From assembly GCF_900343125.1 (NCBI RefSeq), contig NZ_OPYL01000002.1:186001-250000 (forward strand): DNA of 64,000 nucleotides. The letters are read 5' to 3'. This document shows, piece by piece, positions 52,895 to 62,830 of the stretch (the stretch's first letter is position 1; every line of letters begins with the position of its first letter). Origin of the DNA: Dysgonomonas sp. Marseille-P4361 (lineage in GTDB: Bacteria > Bacteroidota > Bacteroidia > Bacteroidales > Dysgonomonadaceae). The position numbers and the translations under genes are program-made. The notes beneath the pieces are model-generated. The model was not told the origin of the DNA, made no database searches, and saw nothing but the letters and a program-made list of their open reading frames with translations.

Positions 52895-53643
52895 AAAACT
52901 CTCCTTCTAAACTCGGCACAAACTATAGCTGTAGCTATGGATACATTAAGCGACTCGGAGGTTAATTCCCCTAGGGGATAGTTTGGGATAAAAAGTTTCT
53001 TTGTAATGAGTTTGGCTATTTCGGGACGAATGCCATTCCCTTCATTTCCCATCACTATAATGCCATTGGAGGTTATATGCTGCTCATACATATTCTCTCC
53101 ATCCAAAAGAGTGCCATAGATAGGATATTCGTTACTCTCCTTTAGAAAATATTCTAAGTCGGTATATTGTAGATTGACACGGGCAATGGCTCCCATTGTA
53201 GCTTGTACTACTTTGGGGTTGTAGATGTCGGCAGTATCATTCGAACAAATTATATGTTTGATTCCATACCAATCGGCAACACGTACAATCGTACCTAAAT
53301 TACCGGGATCTTGTACTCCATCTAAGGCAAGAATAAGGTCTTCTTTCAGGTTTATCTCCGTTTCTGACTTTTGCTGATAAAAGACAGCTATAGCTTGTTG
53401 AGGATTTTGAAGAAAACTTGCTTGATCCAACTGATCTTGCTTAACTTCAATAACTTCTTCCGCTAGGGATGTATCTATGCCTTGTAGATAATTAGGCGTA
53501 GCTACAAGTAGTTGACACTTTATGTGAGGAAGTAAGTCTGCTATTAACTTATTCCCTTCTGCCACAAAAGTACCATGCTCGGTACGGTGTTTCTTATCCT
53601 TTAACGAACGAATATATTTTAGTTTACTTTTACTTAAACTCAT
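52891..53643 (-). CDS. TrmH/SpoU family RNA 2'-O-methyltransferase
   Basis: A 250-residue RNA methyltransferase of the knotted SPOUT class. Substrate-binding N-terminus (SKSKLKYIRSLKDKKHRTEHGTFVAEG) is followed by motifs 1-3: ALDGVQDPGNLGTIVRVADW, IIVMGNEGNGI and FIPNYPLGELTSESLNVSIATAI. It transfers a methyl group from SAM to a ribose 2'-OH of rRNA or tRNA; the target is not predictable (RlmB-like is one option). It lies 6 bases downstream of the VOC gene and ends in a 4-base convergent overlap. Confidence 0.9.
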   Translation of the reverse strand: MSLSKSKLKYIRSLKDKKHRTEHGTFVAEGNKLIADLLPHIKCQLLVATPNYLQGIDTSLAEEVIEVKQDQLDQASFLQNPQQAIAVFYQQKSETEINLKEDLILALDGVQDPGNLGTIVRVADWYGIKHIICSNDTADIYNPKVVQATMGAIARVNLQYTDLEYFLKESNEYPIYGTLLDGENMYEQHITSNGIIVMGNEGNGIRPEIAKLITKKLFIPNYPLGELTSESLNVSIATAIVCAEFRRRVF

Positions 53644-53649
53644 GTACTT

Positions 53650-54042
53650 CTATTTATAGATGATTTCTAATCTGTTGCCTTCCGGGTCTAGTGTCTCAAA
53701 CTCATAGTATCCATCTCCTGTAACTCTAGGTCCTCTTAAGATAGGGTAGCCGGCCTGTGATAATTCTTTAGCTTTTTCGTCCACCTTTTCTTCTGAGGTT
53801 ACTTCTATTGCTAAATGTATATACCCCAGATGTTGCTTGAGAGTATCGTTCAGGTTTTTGGGAATATCAATTCGGTGCATGATCTCAATCTGGCATCCTG
53901 AATCGAAGCGAAGAAAGTAACTACTAAATCCTGTAGCCTGATTAATATAGAGCTCATTTGATGAAGCGTCAAAATGCTTTATGTAGTAATTTCTTACTTT
54001 TTCTATATCGTTCACCCATATAGCAATGTGATGTATCTTCAT
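53650..54042 (-). CDS. VOC (glyoxalase/dioxygenase fold) protein
   Basis: A 130-residue vicinal-oxygen-chelate protein: MKIHHIAIWVNDIEKVRNYYIKHF start, GCQIEIMHRI, HLAIEVTSEEKVDEKAKELSQAGYPI and a final YYEFETLDPEGNRLEII. Potential metal ligands are His in HHIAIWV, Glu in EIMH, His in YIHLAIEV and Glu in RLEI. It may be a lyase or isomerase of small molecules. It is co-directional with the RNA methyltransferase gene, 6 bases apart. Confidence 0.85.
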   Translation of the reverse strand: MKIHHIAIWVNDIEKVRNYYIKHFDASSNELYINQATGFSSYFLRFDSGCQIEIMHRIDIPKNLNDTLKQHLGYIHLAIEVTSEEKVDEKAKELSQAGYPILRGPRVTGDGYYEFETLDPEGNRLEIIYK

Positions 54043-54156
54043 TATAAGTGAAAATTGAATAAATTAATAGCTCTTTTTACAACAAAACTACGAAAAGAAA
54101 CAATTAAAACCCTAAATTTGTCATTCATTTCGTAAAAAGGGCTTATTTCGTTTTCA

Positions 54157-56589
54157 ATGAGGTGTAAAATATTAATCTTTATTATTGTTCTTATTTGTGC
54201 TGCAATATGGCAATCGTGTAGCATGACTAAGTTTGTTCCCGAAGGTGAGTACTTATTATCGAGTACCGCTATAAAGAGTGATAAGAAAGTACTGCCATCT
54301 TATGAGATGGAACCGCATATAAAACAAAAGCCTAATTATAAAACATTTGCCATATTTAAACTGCCCCTTTTTATATATAGTCTATCAGGGAAAGATACTA
54401 CTAAGTGGGTGAACAGAACACTGCGTAATGCAGGAGATCCTCCCGTAATATATGATAGCACGATGTTGCATCAGACAGTTGTTGACCTGAAACGATTGAT
54501 GACAAACAAGGGCTATTTGGATGCCGAAGTAACTCCTGAGGTAAAGTTGCATAATAAGAAAGCAGATGTTACATATAATATAGCAGTAGGAGAACCATAT
54601 CGTATAGATGATTACAAAATAGCTGTAGACGATAGTATTATGGGCGATCCGATGTTGCCTACTCGGATGCTGTCTTTGTTGAAGAAACCCAATGTATTAG
54701 AAACCGATAGTCTGGCATCTATCCGTATTTTAGATACATTGCTATATCGTAACTCCTTAGTGAAAAAAGGTACATTGTTTGACTTAGATATGTTGGATCA
54801 GGAGAGAGATCGTATTACATCTGAATTCAGACGATTGGGGTACTATGGTTTTAATAAAGAATATATAGGATTTGAGGCTGATACAACATTAGGAAAACAT
54901 AATGTAGGACTAGACCTGTCGCTATATCCTTTTATGGCTAGTGCTCCTGATGGCAAAGTTATCAATACTCCTCATAAACAATATAGAGTAAAAAGTGTAG
55001 AACTTTATGTGGATTATAATCCTATTGAAGATGGAGATTTAAGCTTGTATAAAGAGTCTTCTACTTATGAGAAAAATGGCTATGTAATCCGTTATGGACA
55101 ACGAGGTGAATATATAAAACCCCATATAATACTAAGTAGCTGTTACATTGTCCCCGGGACTATGTATGACGAGAACATGACTTCTCTTACGTATAGTGCC
55201 TTATCTCAATTACGTATTCTGAAAAATGTGAATATTTCGTGGGAATATGAATCTCCTGCCGAATTGCGTTGTGTTATTACTTGTGTGCCAGACAAAAGAC
55301 AAGGGGCATCCTGGGATGTAGAAGGAACAAATTCCGGAGGAGCGTTTGGCGTTGGTGCCGGAGTTGGCTATTTACATAGAAATGCATTCAGAGGCTCTGA
55401 ACAATTTAATATAAAACTTAGAGGGGCTTATGAGGCTGGAGCTTATAAATCAGGGAAATCTTCTAATTTCGCAAATTTTGAAGATAACTACTTTGAGATG
55501 GGGGGAGAGGCCTCCCTTACCTTTCCTCGTTTTATGTTCCCTTTCTTGAAGAAAGACTTCAGACGGAATATTCATGCTTCTACTCAATTGAATCTTAACT
55601 ATACATACCAAAGACGCCCGGGGATGTTTACCCGTACGGTTTCTTCCGCAGGGTTAAGATATATATGGCAGGATAGAAGAATGTCTCTGAATAGACATAT
55701 ATTCGATTTTATAAATGTAAGTTATGTTCATTTACCTAAAGGAAGCCTTGATAGTACGTTTTATGCAAATCTATCTGAGTCGGCAAGACAGTACAGTTTT
55801 AACGACCACTTTATTTTAAGCTCGGGTTATACTTTTTCTAGAACAAATGCGACTAGCCCAACTAGAGGCAATAGACCAATCTATTCTTTACGAGCATCGG
55901 TAGAAACTGCAGGGAATCTTCTTTCTTTAGCTACAGCTTTGAGAGGGGTTGAATCAGACTCATTAGGGTCGAAACAAGTGTTCGGAACAAATTATGCACA
56001 ATACTTAAGAGGAACAGTCGACTATAGCAGGACTTATCAGGTGGATGAGAAAAACTCTATTGCCTGGAGGTTAGGAGGAGGTATCGCTTTTCCTTATGGA
56101 AACAGTAAGCAGATTCCAATTCAAAAACGATTCTTTTCGGGTGGGGCAAATGGTGTAAGAGGATGGCCTGTGAGAGAATTAGGACCAGGGTCTTATTATT
56201 TTAAACCAAGTGATATTCCTGGTGATAGTGATAATTTTTATTATCATTCGGGGGATATTAGACTTGACGCTAGTATCGAATATCGTAGTAAGCTATTCTG
56301 GATTATTGAATTGGCAGCTTTTATTGATGCCGGTAATATATGGACAATCAGAGAGTATGACAAGCAAGAAGGTGGAGTCTTTAAGCTAGATAGTTTCTAC
56401 AAAGAGATTGCTTTTGCTTGGGGCTTAGGTCTTCGTCTCGACTTCAACTATGTGCTTCTTCGTCTCGACTGTGGATGGAAAGCATATGATCCATCAAATG
56501 ATCCAAATACGAAAAGGTGGCCAATTCTTCAGCCACATAAATTCAGTAAGAATGTAGCATGGCATATTGCTGTAGGCTATCCGTTCTAA
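54157..56589 (+). CDS. tamL: TamL-type BamA-family outer-membrane lipoprotein
   Basis: An 810-residue protein with a lipoprotein signal (WQSC), POTRA-like repeats (for example YRIDDYKIAVDD, NKEYIGFEADTTLGKHNVGLDLSLYPF, YRVKSVELYVDYN), and an Omp85 barrel ending in NVAWHIAVGYPF. FFSGGANGVRGWPVRELGPGSY is the BamA/TamA 'GxxxxRGY' region. A lipidated BamA-like protein is the TamL of Bacteroidetes, which works with TamB to move proteins or lipids to the outer membrane. TamB is not adjacent here. Confidence 0.9.
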   Translation: MRCKILIFIIVLICAAIWQSCSMTKFVPEGEYLLSSTAIKSDKKVLPSYEMEPHIKQKPNYKTFAIFKLPLFIYSLSGKDTTKWVNRTLRNAGDPPVIYDSTMLHQTVVDLKRLMTNKGYLDAEVTPEVKLHNKKADVTYNIAVGEPYRIDDYKIAVDDSIMGDPMLPTRMLSLLKKPNVLETDSLASIRILDTLLYRNSLVKKGTLFDLDMLDQERDRITSEFRRLGYYGFNKEYIGFEADTTLGKHNVGLDLSLYPFMASAPDGKVINTPHKQYRVKSVELYVDYNPIEDGDLSLYKESSTYEKNGYVIRYGQRGEYIKPHIILSSCYIVPGTMYDENMTSLTYSALSQLRILKNVNISWEYESPAELRCVITCVPDKRQGASWDVEGTNSGGAFGVGAGVGYLHRNAFRGSEQFNIKLRGAYEAGAYKSGKSSNFANFEDNYFEMGGEASLTFPRFMFPFLKKDFRRNIHASTQLNLNYTYQRRPGMFTRTVSSAGLRYIWQDRRMSLNRHIFDFINVSYVHLPKGSLDSTFYANLSESARQYSFNDHFILSSGYTFSRTNATSPTRGNRPIYSLRASVETAGNLLSLATALRGVESDSLGSKQVFGTNYAQYLRGTVDYSRTYQVDEKNSIAWRLGGGIAFPYGNSKQIPIQKRFFSGGANGVRGWPVRELGPGSYYFKPSDIPGDSDNFYYHSGDIRLDASIEYRSKLFWIIELAAFIDAGNIWTIREYDKQEGGVFKLDSFYKEIAFAWGLGLRLDFNYVLLRLDCGWKAYDPSNDPNTKRWPILQPHKFSKNVAWHIAVGYPF

Positions 56590-56690
56590 ATAAAATATAT
56601 TCTCACATCTTTTAATCCTTTTTAGATAATATGTTTTATTTAAACCGGTTATATTAGGTGTAACTTTGCTCCCTGAATAAAAACATACTT

Positions 56691-57518
56691 ATGATTAAAA
56701 AAAATATACTTCTTCTTTTGTTGTCTATAATGATATTGTCTCCACTTTCGGGCCAAACATATGAAGAAATAGTTGATAAAGCTCTCGAACTTACCGAAAA
56801 TAAAGACTTTGAAGCTGCAGAGCAAACAATAAAAGTCGCTCTGAGAAAAGAGCCGGGAAATCCCAATAATATACTTTTGATGGTAAACTTGGGTACAATA
56901 CAGCGGAATTTAGGAAAACTAGAAGAAGCTCTTATCTCTTATAATGTAGCAATAGAGAAATATCCGAATAGTGCATTTATCCGTCACAATAGAGCTGCTT
57001 TGTATTGTGAAATGAACAGATTTGAAGATGCTCTGACTGACTATAATACAATGTTATTAGCCAACTCTGTAGATGTAGAAGCATTGCATCGCAGAGGATT
57101 AATATATCTAAGCCAGAAGAATCTACTGGCGGCAGAAGAAGACTTTGAAAAGATGTTAGAACTAGATGCTGACAACTTAATAGCTAAGGCTGGTCTTGCT
57201 GCTATAATGAAGCGCAGAAGCGAATGGAAAGAAGCTGAAGAAGTGTATAGCTATCTTATTTATAAAGATGCAAATGTAGCAGAACTTTATCTAAACAGAG
57301 CTGAATGTTATATGGAGCTTGATAAGTTAGGGAAAGCCTTAGATGATGTGAAAAAGACTATTGAGTTAGGTTACAATACAGCAGAGGTATATATCTTGAA
57401 AGGAAAAATTCGCTTGGCTCAATACGACAAGCAGTTTGCGAAAGAAGATTTTTTGAAAGCGAAAGAGCTAGGTGCAAATGCTGAATATATAGAGGAACTT
57501 TTATCTTATTGCAAATAG
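56691..57518 (+). CDS. Secreted TPR-repeat protein
   Basis: A 275-residue protein with signal peptide (cleavage near LSGQT) followed by about six to seven tetratricopeptide repeats (for example LVNLGTIQRNLGKLEEALISYNVAIEKYP, RHNRAALYCEMNRFEDALTDYNTML, LYLNRAECYMELDKLGKALDDVKKTIEL). It is likely periplasmic and serves as a protein-protein scaffold. A TAACTTTG -7 box lies at 56661-56668. It is convergent with the DUF4835 gene. Confidence 0.85.
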   Translation: MIKKNILLLLLSIMILSPLSGQTYEEIVDKALELTENKDFEAAEQTIKVALRKEPGNPNNILLMVNLGTIQRNLGKLEEALISYNVAIEKYPNSAFIRHNRAALYCEMNRFEDALTDYNTMLLANSVDVEALHRRGLIYLSQKNLLAAEEDFEKMLELDADNLIAKAGLAAIMKRRSEWKEAEEVYSYLIYKDANVAELYLNRAECYMELDKLGKALDDVKKTIELGYNTAEVYILKGKIRLAQYDKQFAKEDFLKAKELGANAEYIEELLSYCK

Positions 57519-57526
57519 AATTCTGC

Positions 57527-58420
57527 TTATTGAATAGTGTTGATAATATTTCCTTTTGCTGGAAATAGCTGAGTAAGTAATTTTTTTAGTCCTTGTTTTT
57601 CTTCCGCTGTAGCTTGTGAAGCTACTCTGGCTATTTCATCTATTTTTGATTCAGAGATTATTGTAAGTAGAGGCGAATTAGGTCTGTTCTTTTTTAATTC
57701 CTGTATTTCGTCGACAGACTCAATAATTCTTATTCTACCACGCGATGAATTAGCTGCCATTTCGTCTAGTCCCAAACGATGGTATTTGTAAAACATAGTA
57801 TGGAAGTTGCTCGAACTTTCTTCAGTCAGAGCCATAGCAAGATCGTATCTGTTCGAATTCCTTCCCGAAAAAGGTTCCCATCCCTTAGAGCCTAAAGATT
57901 GAGCCATATTGGCTATCTCCATAGCTTTTGCATAGTAAGGTTTCCCCCCATTCGAAGAGAAAGAATCAGCATCAAGTCCGATAATTATATTTGCATAATA
58001 GGCAATAACGGCAATCAAATTATTTTCAATCGATGAACTGTTGTAATCTAGGGGTTGTCCTAGCATATAATTGAATTCGAATTGAGTATCTTTGAAGTTG
58101 AAAAGGGTTGTAACATAGGATGAATTATAGACCGGGCGGCGCGAGGATATTAGCATCTCGGCCTCAAAATTATTGCCCTCCGATACTTTGTTTATTGTAA
58201 TAGCAAAAGTACAGTCGATTCGTTCATTTTTGGAGTATGTCAGATTAGTCCATTTTTGTTCGTTAAGTATCTGGCTCAGTATTTTTTCTAATGAAGAAAA
58301 AAGTTCTTTGTCGGCAGATTGAATTTTTTGAGTGTTTATTGTAAGTCTGGCGTTCAACTCTTGGCTAAATGCCTGAGCCGAAAATATAACTACAAATAGT
58401 AATGTAAATATTAATCTCAT
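57527..58420 (-). CDS. DUF4835 secreted protein
   Basis: A 297-residue protein with signal peptide (cleavage near AFSQE). The whole mature part fits DUF4835: LNARLTINTQKIQSADKELF, QKWTNLTYSKNERIDCTFAITINKVSEG, FEFNYMLGQPLDYNSSSIENNLIAVIAYYANIIIGLDADSF and GRNSNRYDLAMALTEESSSNFHTMFYKYHRLGLD. Role is unknown; in many Bacteroidetes it neighbours flavoprotein or DNA-repair genes. Here it lies 2 bases after the PorE-like gene, so the two form an operon. Confidence 0.88.
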   Translation of the reverse strand: MRLIFTLLFVVIFSAQAFSQELNARLTINTQKIQSADKELFSSLEKILSQILNEQKWTNLTYSKNERIDCTFAITINKVSEGNNFEAEMLISSRRPVYNSSYVTTLFNFKDTQFEFNYMLGQPLDYNSSSIENNLIAVIAYYANIIIGLDADSFSSNGGKPYYAKAMEIANMAQSLGSKGWEPFSGRNSNRYDLAMALTEESSSNFHTMFYKYHRLGLDEMAANSSRGRIRIIESVDEIQELKKNRPNSPLLTIISESKIDEIARVASQATAEEKQGLKKLLTQLFPAKGNIINTIQ

Positions 58421-58422
58421 AG

Positions 58423-60408
58423 TTATTCTAAATTATACGTTACACTAAGAACCTTAAATTCTGTACGACGATTCACCTGATCAGCCATTTCTTGTTGTTC
58501 CGGAGTTAGTTGTTCTACAAACTCAGGGGTAAGAACTGCTCCCTCTTCAAGAAAATCAAATTTCTTTACAACAGCTTTTGTTACTCTCTTTGGCTCTTTT
58601 TTGCCTTTGCCTACTGCTGTTAGTCTATCTTTGGCTATTCCACCTTCTATCAGATAGTTTACGACAGATTCTGCTCTTCTTTGTGACAAAGACTGATTGT
58701 ATTCATCGCTTCCCTTTCGGTCGGTATGTGCCGAAAGTTCAATTGTTACATTTGGGTTTAGGGTTAACAGGTCAATCAGTTCATCCAAACCTTCTTTAGA
58801 TTCTGGACGCAATGTTGCTTTGTCGAAATCGTAAAATATATTCTCCAGTACAACGGGTTTATTGATAGGCGTCAATACAAAATCAACAAAGTAAGTGGAA
58901 TCTTTATCCATTTCTAATGTACTCAAAGACATCTTCGTATTCAAATGATCTTTTGCACTTGCCAAGAATACATAATCTACCCCTTGATTTACATCTAATG
59001 TATAAGTGCCATCAATCTTTCCAGGAAATCTCTTATTTGTACCGTCTTTGCCCACTACTCTGATAGTCGGGTTTATAACAAATTCGTCATCAGTATCTAC
59101 AATATATCCTTCTATATTTGTTTTTATGATTGGATATTCGAATGAATAAATATGGTCAAAGCCTTTAACATCACCTCTGTTAGAACTGAAAAAACCTCGC
59201 TCATTTGCTCCTTCGAAAGTGATACCAAAGTCATCAGACTGAGAATTTATCGGATATTTAAGATTGTCGATAGTCCATCTGTTCAGACTGCTATGGAATT
59301 GTGCTTTGTATATATCTAATCCTCCCATACCAATATGACCATCCGAAGAGAAATAGAGAGTAGAATCATTTCTAAGATAAGGGAACATCTCATCACCAGC
59401 GGTATTAATATCGGGTCCAAGATTCTCTATTGACTCTACAAGGTCTCCAACCATTTTTGCCCGCCATATATCTTTACCTCCGTATCCTCCGGGCATATCA
59501 GAAACAAAATAGAGATACTGTCCGCTAGAATTTATTGTAGGATGTGCATATACGCTGGTTGAGTCCTGTTTATTTATAGTTAATAAAGTTCCAGCATTCC
59601 AAGCCCCTCCTGATCGACGGGATATATAGATGCGCGGATATGTGCTGGTAATCGAGTCGGCTAACGGTGTATGAGTATAATACATAGATCCTCCTTCGGA
59701 AGAAAAGAATACAGTACCTTCATCCGATTCTGTATTTACGGGAGAGTCTACATGTTCGGGTTTCATCCATTCTCCATTTTCATCTTTTCTGGACATGAAT
59801 ATATCATTCAGTTTTGCTCCGGTTATACCGCTAATGGTATCACCTATTGCTTCTTTTCTGTTGGATGCGAAATAAACCTGATCGTAATCTGGGGGTAATA
59901 GCATAGGACTAAATTCAGCTCTGTTAGAGTTGAATAATCCCATTTTTTTTACCGTATATTTGGTAGGGTTTATTCTCCAGTCAGGAGCAACCCTCGTCCC
60001 TTCTAATCCATTTAGTGCAAACTGATTATCAGGTTGTATTTCTAAGAATTCTTCATAATACTTTGCTGCCGATTTATAATCTCCGGCCTTGTGTAACGAA
60101 CGGGCATATTGAAGAGTCATGGTGCTATCTTCTGCCTTATATCTTATGGCATTGGCATAGGCTGCATTTGCACGAACCGGATAATTGATTAAACGGTAAC
60201 TTTCGGCCATTCTAAGTGCAACCTCACCTCTTAGTTCCCTCTTTTTAGGGGATGTTTTTCTATATATTGTACGATACATGTCGGCTGCAACAAAGTATTC
60301 ACCTTGCGCAAATTTCTCATCAGCATCTTCCAGTTTTACTTGTTTACAAGAGTAGGATAGAGGCAGAAGGATAATGGAAGTCAATATATAATATAAACAG
60401 TTCTTCAA
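58423..60408 (-). CDS. PorE-like OmpA-family lipoprotein
   Basis: A 661-residue lipoprotein (YSC lipobox) with TPR repeats (about 25-150), a WD40/PD40-like propeller (about 160-410; SNRKEAIGDTI, FVSDMPGGYGGKDIWR, FSSDGHIGMGGLDIY, FFSSNRGDVKGFDHIY), a carboxypeptidase regulatory-like domain (about 425-505), and an OmpA peptidoglycan-binding domain (NIFYDFDKATLRPES, LSAHTDRKGSDEYNQSLSQRRAESVVNYL). This is the domain order of PorE, which anchors the type IX secretion system in Porphyromonas. Many Bacteroidales without that system also have such proteins, so the role here is open. Confidence 0.9.
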   Translation of the reverse strand: MKNCLYYILTSIILLPLSYSCKQVKLEDADEKFAQGEYFVAADMYRTIYRKTSPKKRELRGEVALRMAESYRLINYPVRANAAYANAIRYKAEDSTMTLQYARSLHKAGDYKSAAKYYEEFLEIQPDNQFALNGLEGTRVAPDWRINPTKYTVKKMGLFNSNRAEFSPMLLPPDYDQVYFASNRKEAIGDTISGITGAKLNDIFMSRKDENGEWMKPEHVDSPVNTESDEGTVFFSSEGGSMYYTHTPLADSITSTYPRIYISRRSGGAWNAGTLLTINKQDSTSVYAHPTINSSGQYLYFVSDMPGGYGGKDIWRAKMVGDLVESIENLGPDINTAGDEMFPYLRNDSTLYFSSDGHIGMGGLDIYKAQFHSSLNRWTIDNLKYPINSQSDDFGITFEGANERGFFSSNRGDVKGFDHIYSFEYPIIKTNIEGYIVDTDDEFVINPTIRVVGKDGTNKRFPGKIDGTYTLDVNQGVDYVFLASAKDHLNTKMSLSTLEMDKDSTYFVDFVLTPINKPVVLENIFYDFDKATLRPESKEGLDELIDLLTLNPNVTIELSAHTDRKGSDEYNQSLSQRRAESVVNYLIEGGIAKDRLTAVGKGKKEPKRVTKAVVKKFDFLEEGAVLTPEFVEQLTPEQQEMADQVNRRTEFKVLSVTYNLE

Positions 60409-60483
60409 ATCAAGTTTGTTGATATAGATACAAATATAACTTATTTATACTTATAATATTGTTTACTGAGCCCGAGTATCTGT

Positions 60484-61119
60484 TTAATCTTCTCCTTTCA
60501 GGGTTGGTAAACTAAGCTTATATTTGGTTGCGATTACTCTGACTACAACAACAAAGACTGCAGTAGATACTTCTATGACGATGTCTTCTACTCCGAAATA
60601 AAGTAAAATACTAAAAAGAATACCTCCTAATATACAGGCAATAGCATAGAGTTCTTGAGTGAAGATAATAGGAATTTCGTTGATAAGAATGTCACGAATA
60701 ATTCCTCCTACAATCCCTGTAATTGTAGCCATGGATACACATACCCATACCGGATAATAAAGAGCGTGAGCTTTTTCGTATCCTACTACAACAAAGAGTC
60801 CGAGTCCTATACAGTCGAACCAAAATATTGTATTGTTGAGATGGACCAGATATTTTCGGAAAAGAAGAACAAAGATAAACGCAAATAAAGTACACCATAT
60901 ATAGCGGCTTGTCTGCATCCAGAATATGGGTACATCGAGTAATAGGTCGCGTAATGTTCCTCCTCCAACAGCAGTGACAAAGCCTACGACGATAGCTCCA
61001 AACCAGTCGAATCGTTTTGCCGATGCTAAGCGGATTCCGCTGATAGCAAAAGCGATAGTCCCTAAAAATTCGATAATATCAACAAATTCTATTTGTGCAA
61101 GATCATTGAAAAGGAACAT
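60484..61119 (-). CDS. TRIC-type (UPF0126) membrane protein
   Basis: A 211-residue inner-membrane protein with seven predicted helices and two internal repeats. Each carries the GG motif of the UPF0126/TRIC family: AVGGGTLRDLLLDVPIFW and GIVGGIIRDILINEIPIIF. Bacterial TRIC homologs form potassium or other monovalent cation channels. It lies 28 bases downstream of mnmA on the same strand. Confidence 0.9.
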   Translation of the reverse strand: MFLFNDLAQIEFVDIIEFLGTIAFAISGIRLASAKRFDWFGAIVVGFVTAVGGGTLRDLLLDVPIFWMQTSRYIWCTLFAFIFVLLFRKYLVHLNNTIFWFDCIGLGLFVVVGYEKAHALYYPVWVCVSMATITGIVGGIIRDILINEIPIIFTQELYAIACILGGILFSILLYFGVEDIVIEVSTAVFVVVVRVIATKYKLSLPTLKGED

Positions 61120-61147
61120 AATAGTGGTATAGATTATTGTTTTTTAA

Positions 61148-62221
61148 TTAACCTTCATTTGCTATCATTCCGCTACCAATGCATAGTTTAGATGCAGAAT
61201 CGTATACCACACCAAACTGTCCGGCAGCAATGCCTTGTATTTTTTCGTCAGAATGGATTCTGAAAAGATCGCCTATTTTCTCAATACGACCTTGGGTGAA
61301 CTCTGGTGTATGACGTATTTTGAAAGTTATATCTTTTGTACCCTCAAAGTTTCCCCATATATCTTCGGTGATAAAAGAGAAGCCAGCTAAGTTTACTACC
61401 TTGCCGTATTGTGTTTCCGGATCATAACCATTAGAAACATAGATAATGTTCTCTTCTGTATCTTTTTGGATTACAAACCAAGGTCCACCACTTAGTCCTA
61501 GACCTTTTCGTTGTCCTATGGTATGGAACCAATAGCCATCGTGACTACCAAGAACTTTGCCTGTTTCCAATTCTACAATTTTACCTTTTTTCTCACCTAA
61601 GTAGCGACGAATAAAATCGTTGTAGTTGATCTTGCCTAAGAAGCAGATTCCCTGACTATCTTTTCGTTGAGCCGAAGGAAGGTTTTGCAGAGCCGCAATT
61701 GCTCGTACTTCGCTTTTTAGTAGGTCGCCGATAGGAAACATTAATTTAGATACTTGTAAATAGTCTATTTGTCCCAGAAAATAAGTCTGGTCTTTTACAT
61801 GATCTTTTGCTGTAGAAAGCCATGTCTTTCCGTTCAATTCGGTTGTAGTTGCATAATGACCGGTAGCAATTTTATCAAATTCGTGTCCCCATTTTTGTTC
61901 GAAACAGCCAAATTTGATCATCTTGTTACACATCATATCAGGATTGGGAGTTAAGCCTCTTTTCACAGCTTCGATAGTATAGCTAACTACATTTTCCCAA
62001 TATTCTTCATGCAATGAAACAACTTCCATCTTACAACCATATTTCTTGGCTATATATGTAGTTATCTCGATATCTTCTTCAGCAGGACAATCTATGTATC
62101 CTTGTTCGTCTTCCATCCCTATGCGGATGTAGAATATTGTAGGGTCATAGCCTTGTTCTTTTAGTTGGTGTACAACAACAGAACTGTCAACACCTCCTGA
62201 AACTAATGCAGCAATTTTCAT
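61148..62221 (-). CDS. mnmA: tRNA-specific 2-thiouridylase
   Basis: A 357-residue thiouridylase that puts sulphur on U34 of tRNA-Lys, -Glu and -Gln. Visible: PP-loop ATPase motif [12 protein letters not shown] at the N-terminus, the first catalytic Cys in [14 protein letters not shown] near residue 100, TGHYA, and the second Cys in [16 protein letters not shown] near residue 195, then the [15 protein letters not shown] region. Bacteroidales often have two mnmA paralogs; this one has CPAEEDIEI where others have a different segment. Cytosolic. Confidence 0.92.
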   Translation of the reverse strand: MKIAALVSGGVDSSVVVHQLKEQGYDPTIFYIRIGMEDEQGYIDCPAEEDIEITTYIAKKYGCKMEVVSLHEEYWENVVSYTIEAVKRGLTPNPDMMCNKMIKFGCFEQKWGHEFDKIATGHYATTTELNGKTWLSTAKDHVKDQTYFLGQIDYLQVSKLMFPIGDLLKSEVRAIAALQNLPSAQRKDSQGICFLGKINYNDFIRRYLGEKKGKIVELETGKVLGSHDGYWFHTIGQRKGLGLSGGPWFVIQKDTEENIIYVSNGYDPETQYGKVVNLAGFSFITEDIWGNFEGTKDITFKIRHTPEFTQGRIEKIGDLFRIHSDEKIQGIAAGQFGVVYDSASKLCIGSGMIANEG

Positions 62222-62287
62222 TTATTATAATAGAACTTGTATGTTATAAATTTAAAAGACCTCTTTTCTTCATAAAAAGAGAGTTTG

Positions 62288-62800
62288 TTATCTTATTCGT
62301 GTTTTCGCAAACATCTTAAATGTACCTAGTCCGAAGTTTAAACCAAATCGGACGAAAAATTGTTCTCTATTACCTGTTACATTAAAGTCGTATCCAGTTT
62401 TTACAAAGAAACTTTTGTAATCAACATAAACATTCGGCGATATAATGATTCCATCTTTACCATGCTTGAAGTTAAACAGATAACCGGCATCGCATCCAAC
62501 CAATATTGTAACCGGAAAATTATTGAACAGCGATTCACTTATATAAGAAGTGAATTGTAGGGGTTTAATATTAAGTCCTGCAACCGGAGAACTACCCCCT
62601 GTATAATCTATTCCGCTGGCTATAAACATATTTAATGAGTTCTTCTTGTGCCAAACTGGAAAAGATGCATTTGCTGCAAATTGGATTGCATTGCCAGCTC
62701 CTTTTGCATCCGCATATTGGGCACCTACTCCGATCAACTGAGCCGAAGAAGTCATTGGTATAATTAGCAGTAAGAAGATGATTTTTATAACTTTCATCAT
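62288..62800 (-). CDS. Small secreted outer-membrane-barrel-like protein
   Basis: A 170-residue protein with signal peptide (cleavage near SSAQL). The mature part is a row of amphipathic beta strands (LIGVGAQYADAKGAGNAIQFAANASFPVW, NMFIASGIDYTGGSS, FVKTGYDFNVTG, FFVRFGLNFGLGTF), which suits an eight-stranded outer-membrane barrel. It ends in basic residues, not in the usual aromatic. No family name can be given. Confidence 0.6.
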   Translation of the reverse strand: MMKVIKIIFLLLIIPMTSSAQLIGVGAQYADAKGAGNAIQFAANASFPVWHKKNSLNMFIASGIDYTGGSSPVAGLNIKPLQFTSYISESLFNNFPVTILVGCDAGYLFNFKHGKDGIIISPNVYVDYKSFFVKTGYDFNVTGNREQFFVRFGLNFGLGTFKMFAKTRIR

Positions 62801-62830
62801 GTCAATATAATTAAGCTACAAAATTACACT

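Noticed and set aside
62261-62281. Possible terminator between mnmA and the next gene
   Set aside because: A 7-bp A/T-dominated stem (CTCTTTT/AAAAGAG) with no long T run; too weak to call.
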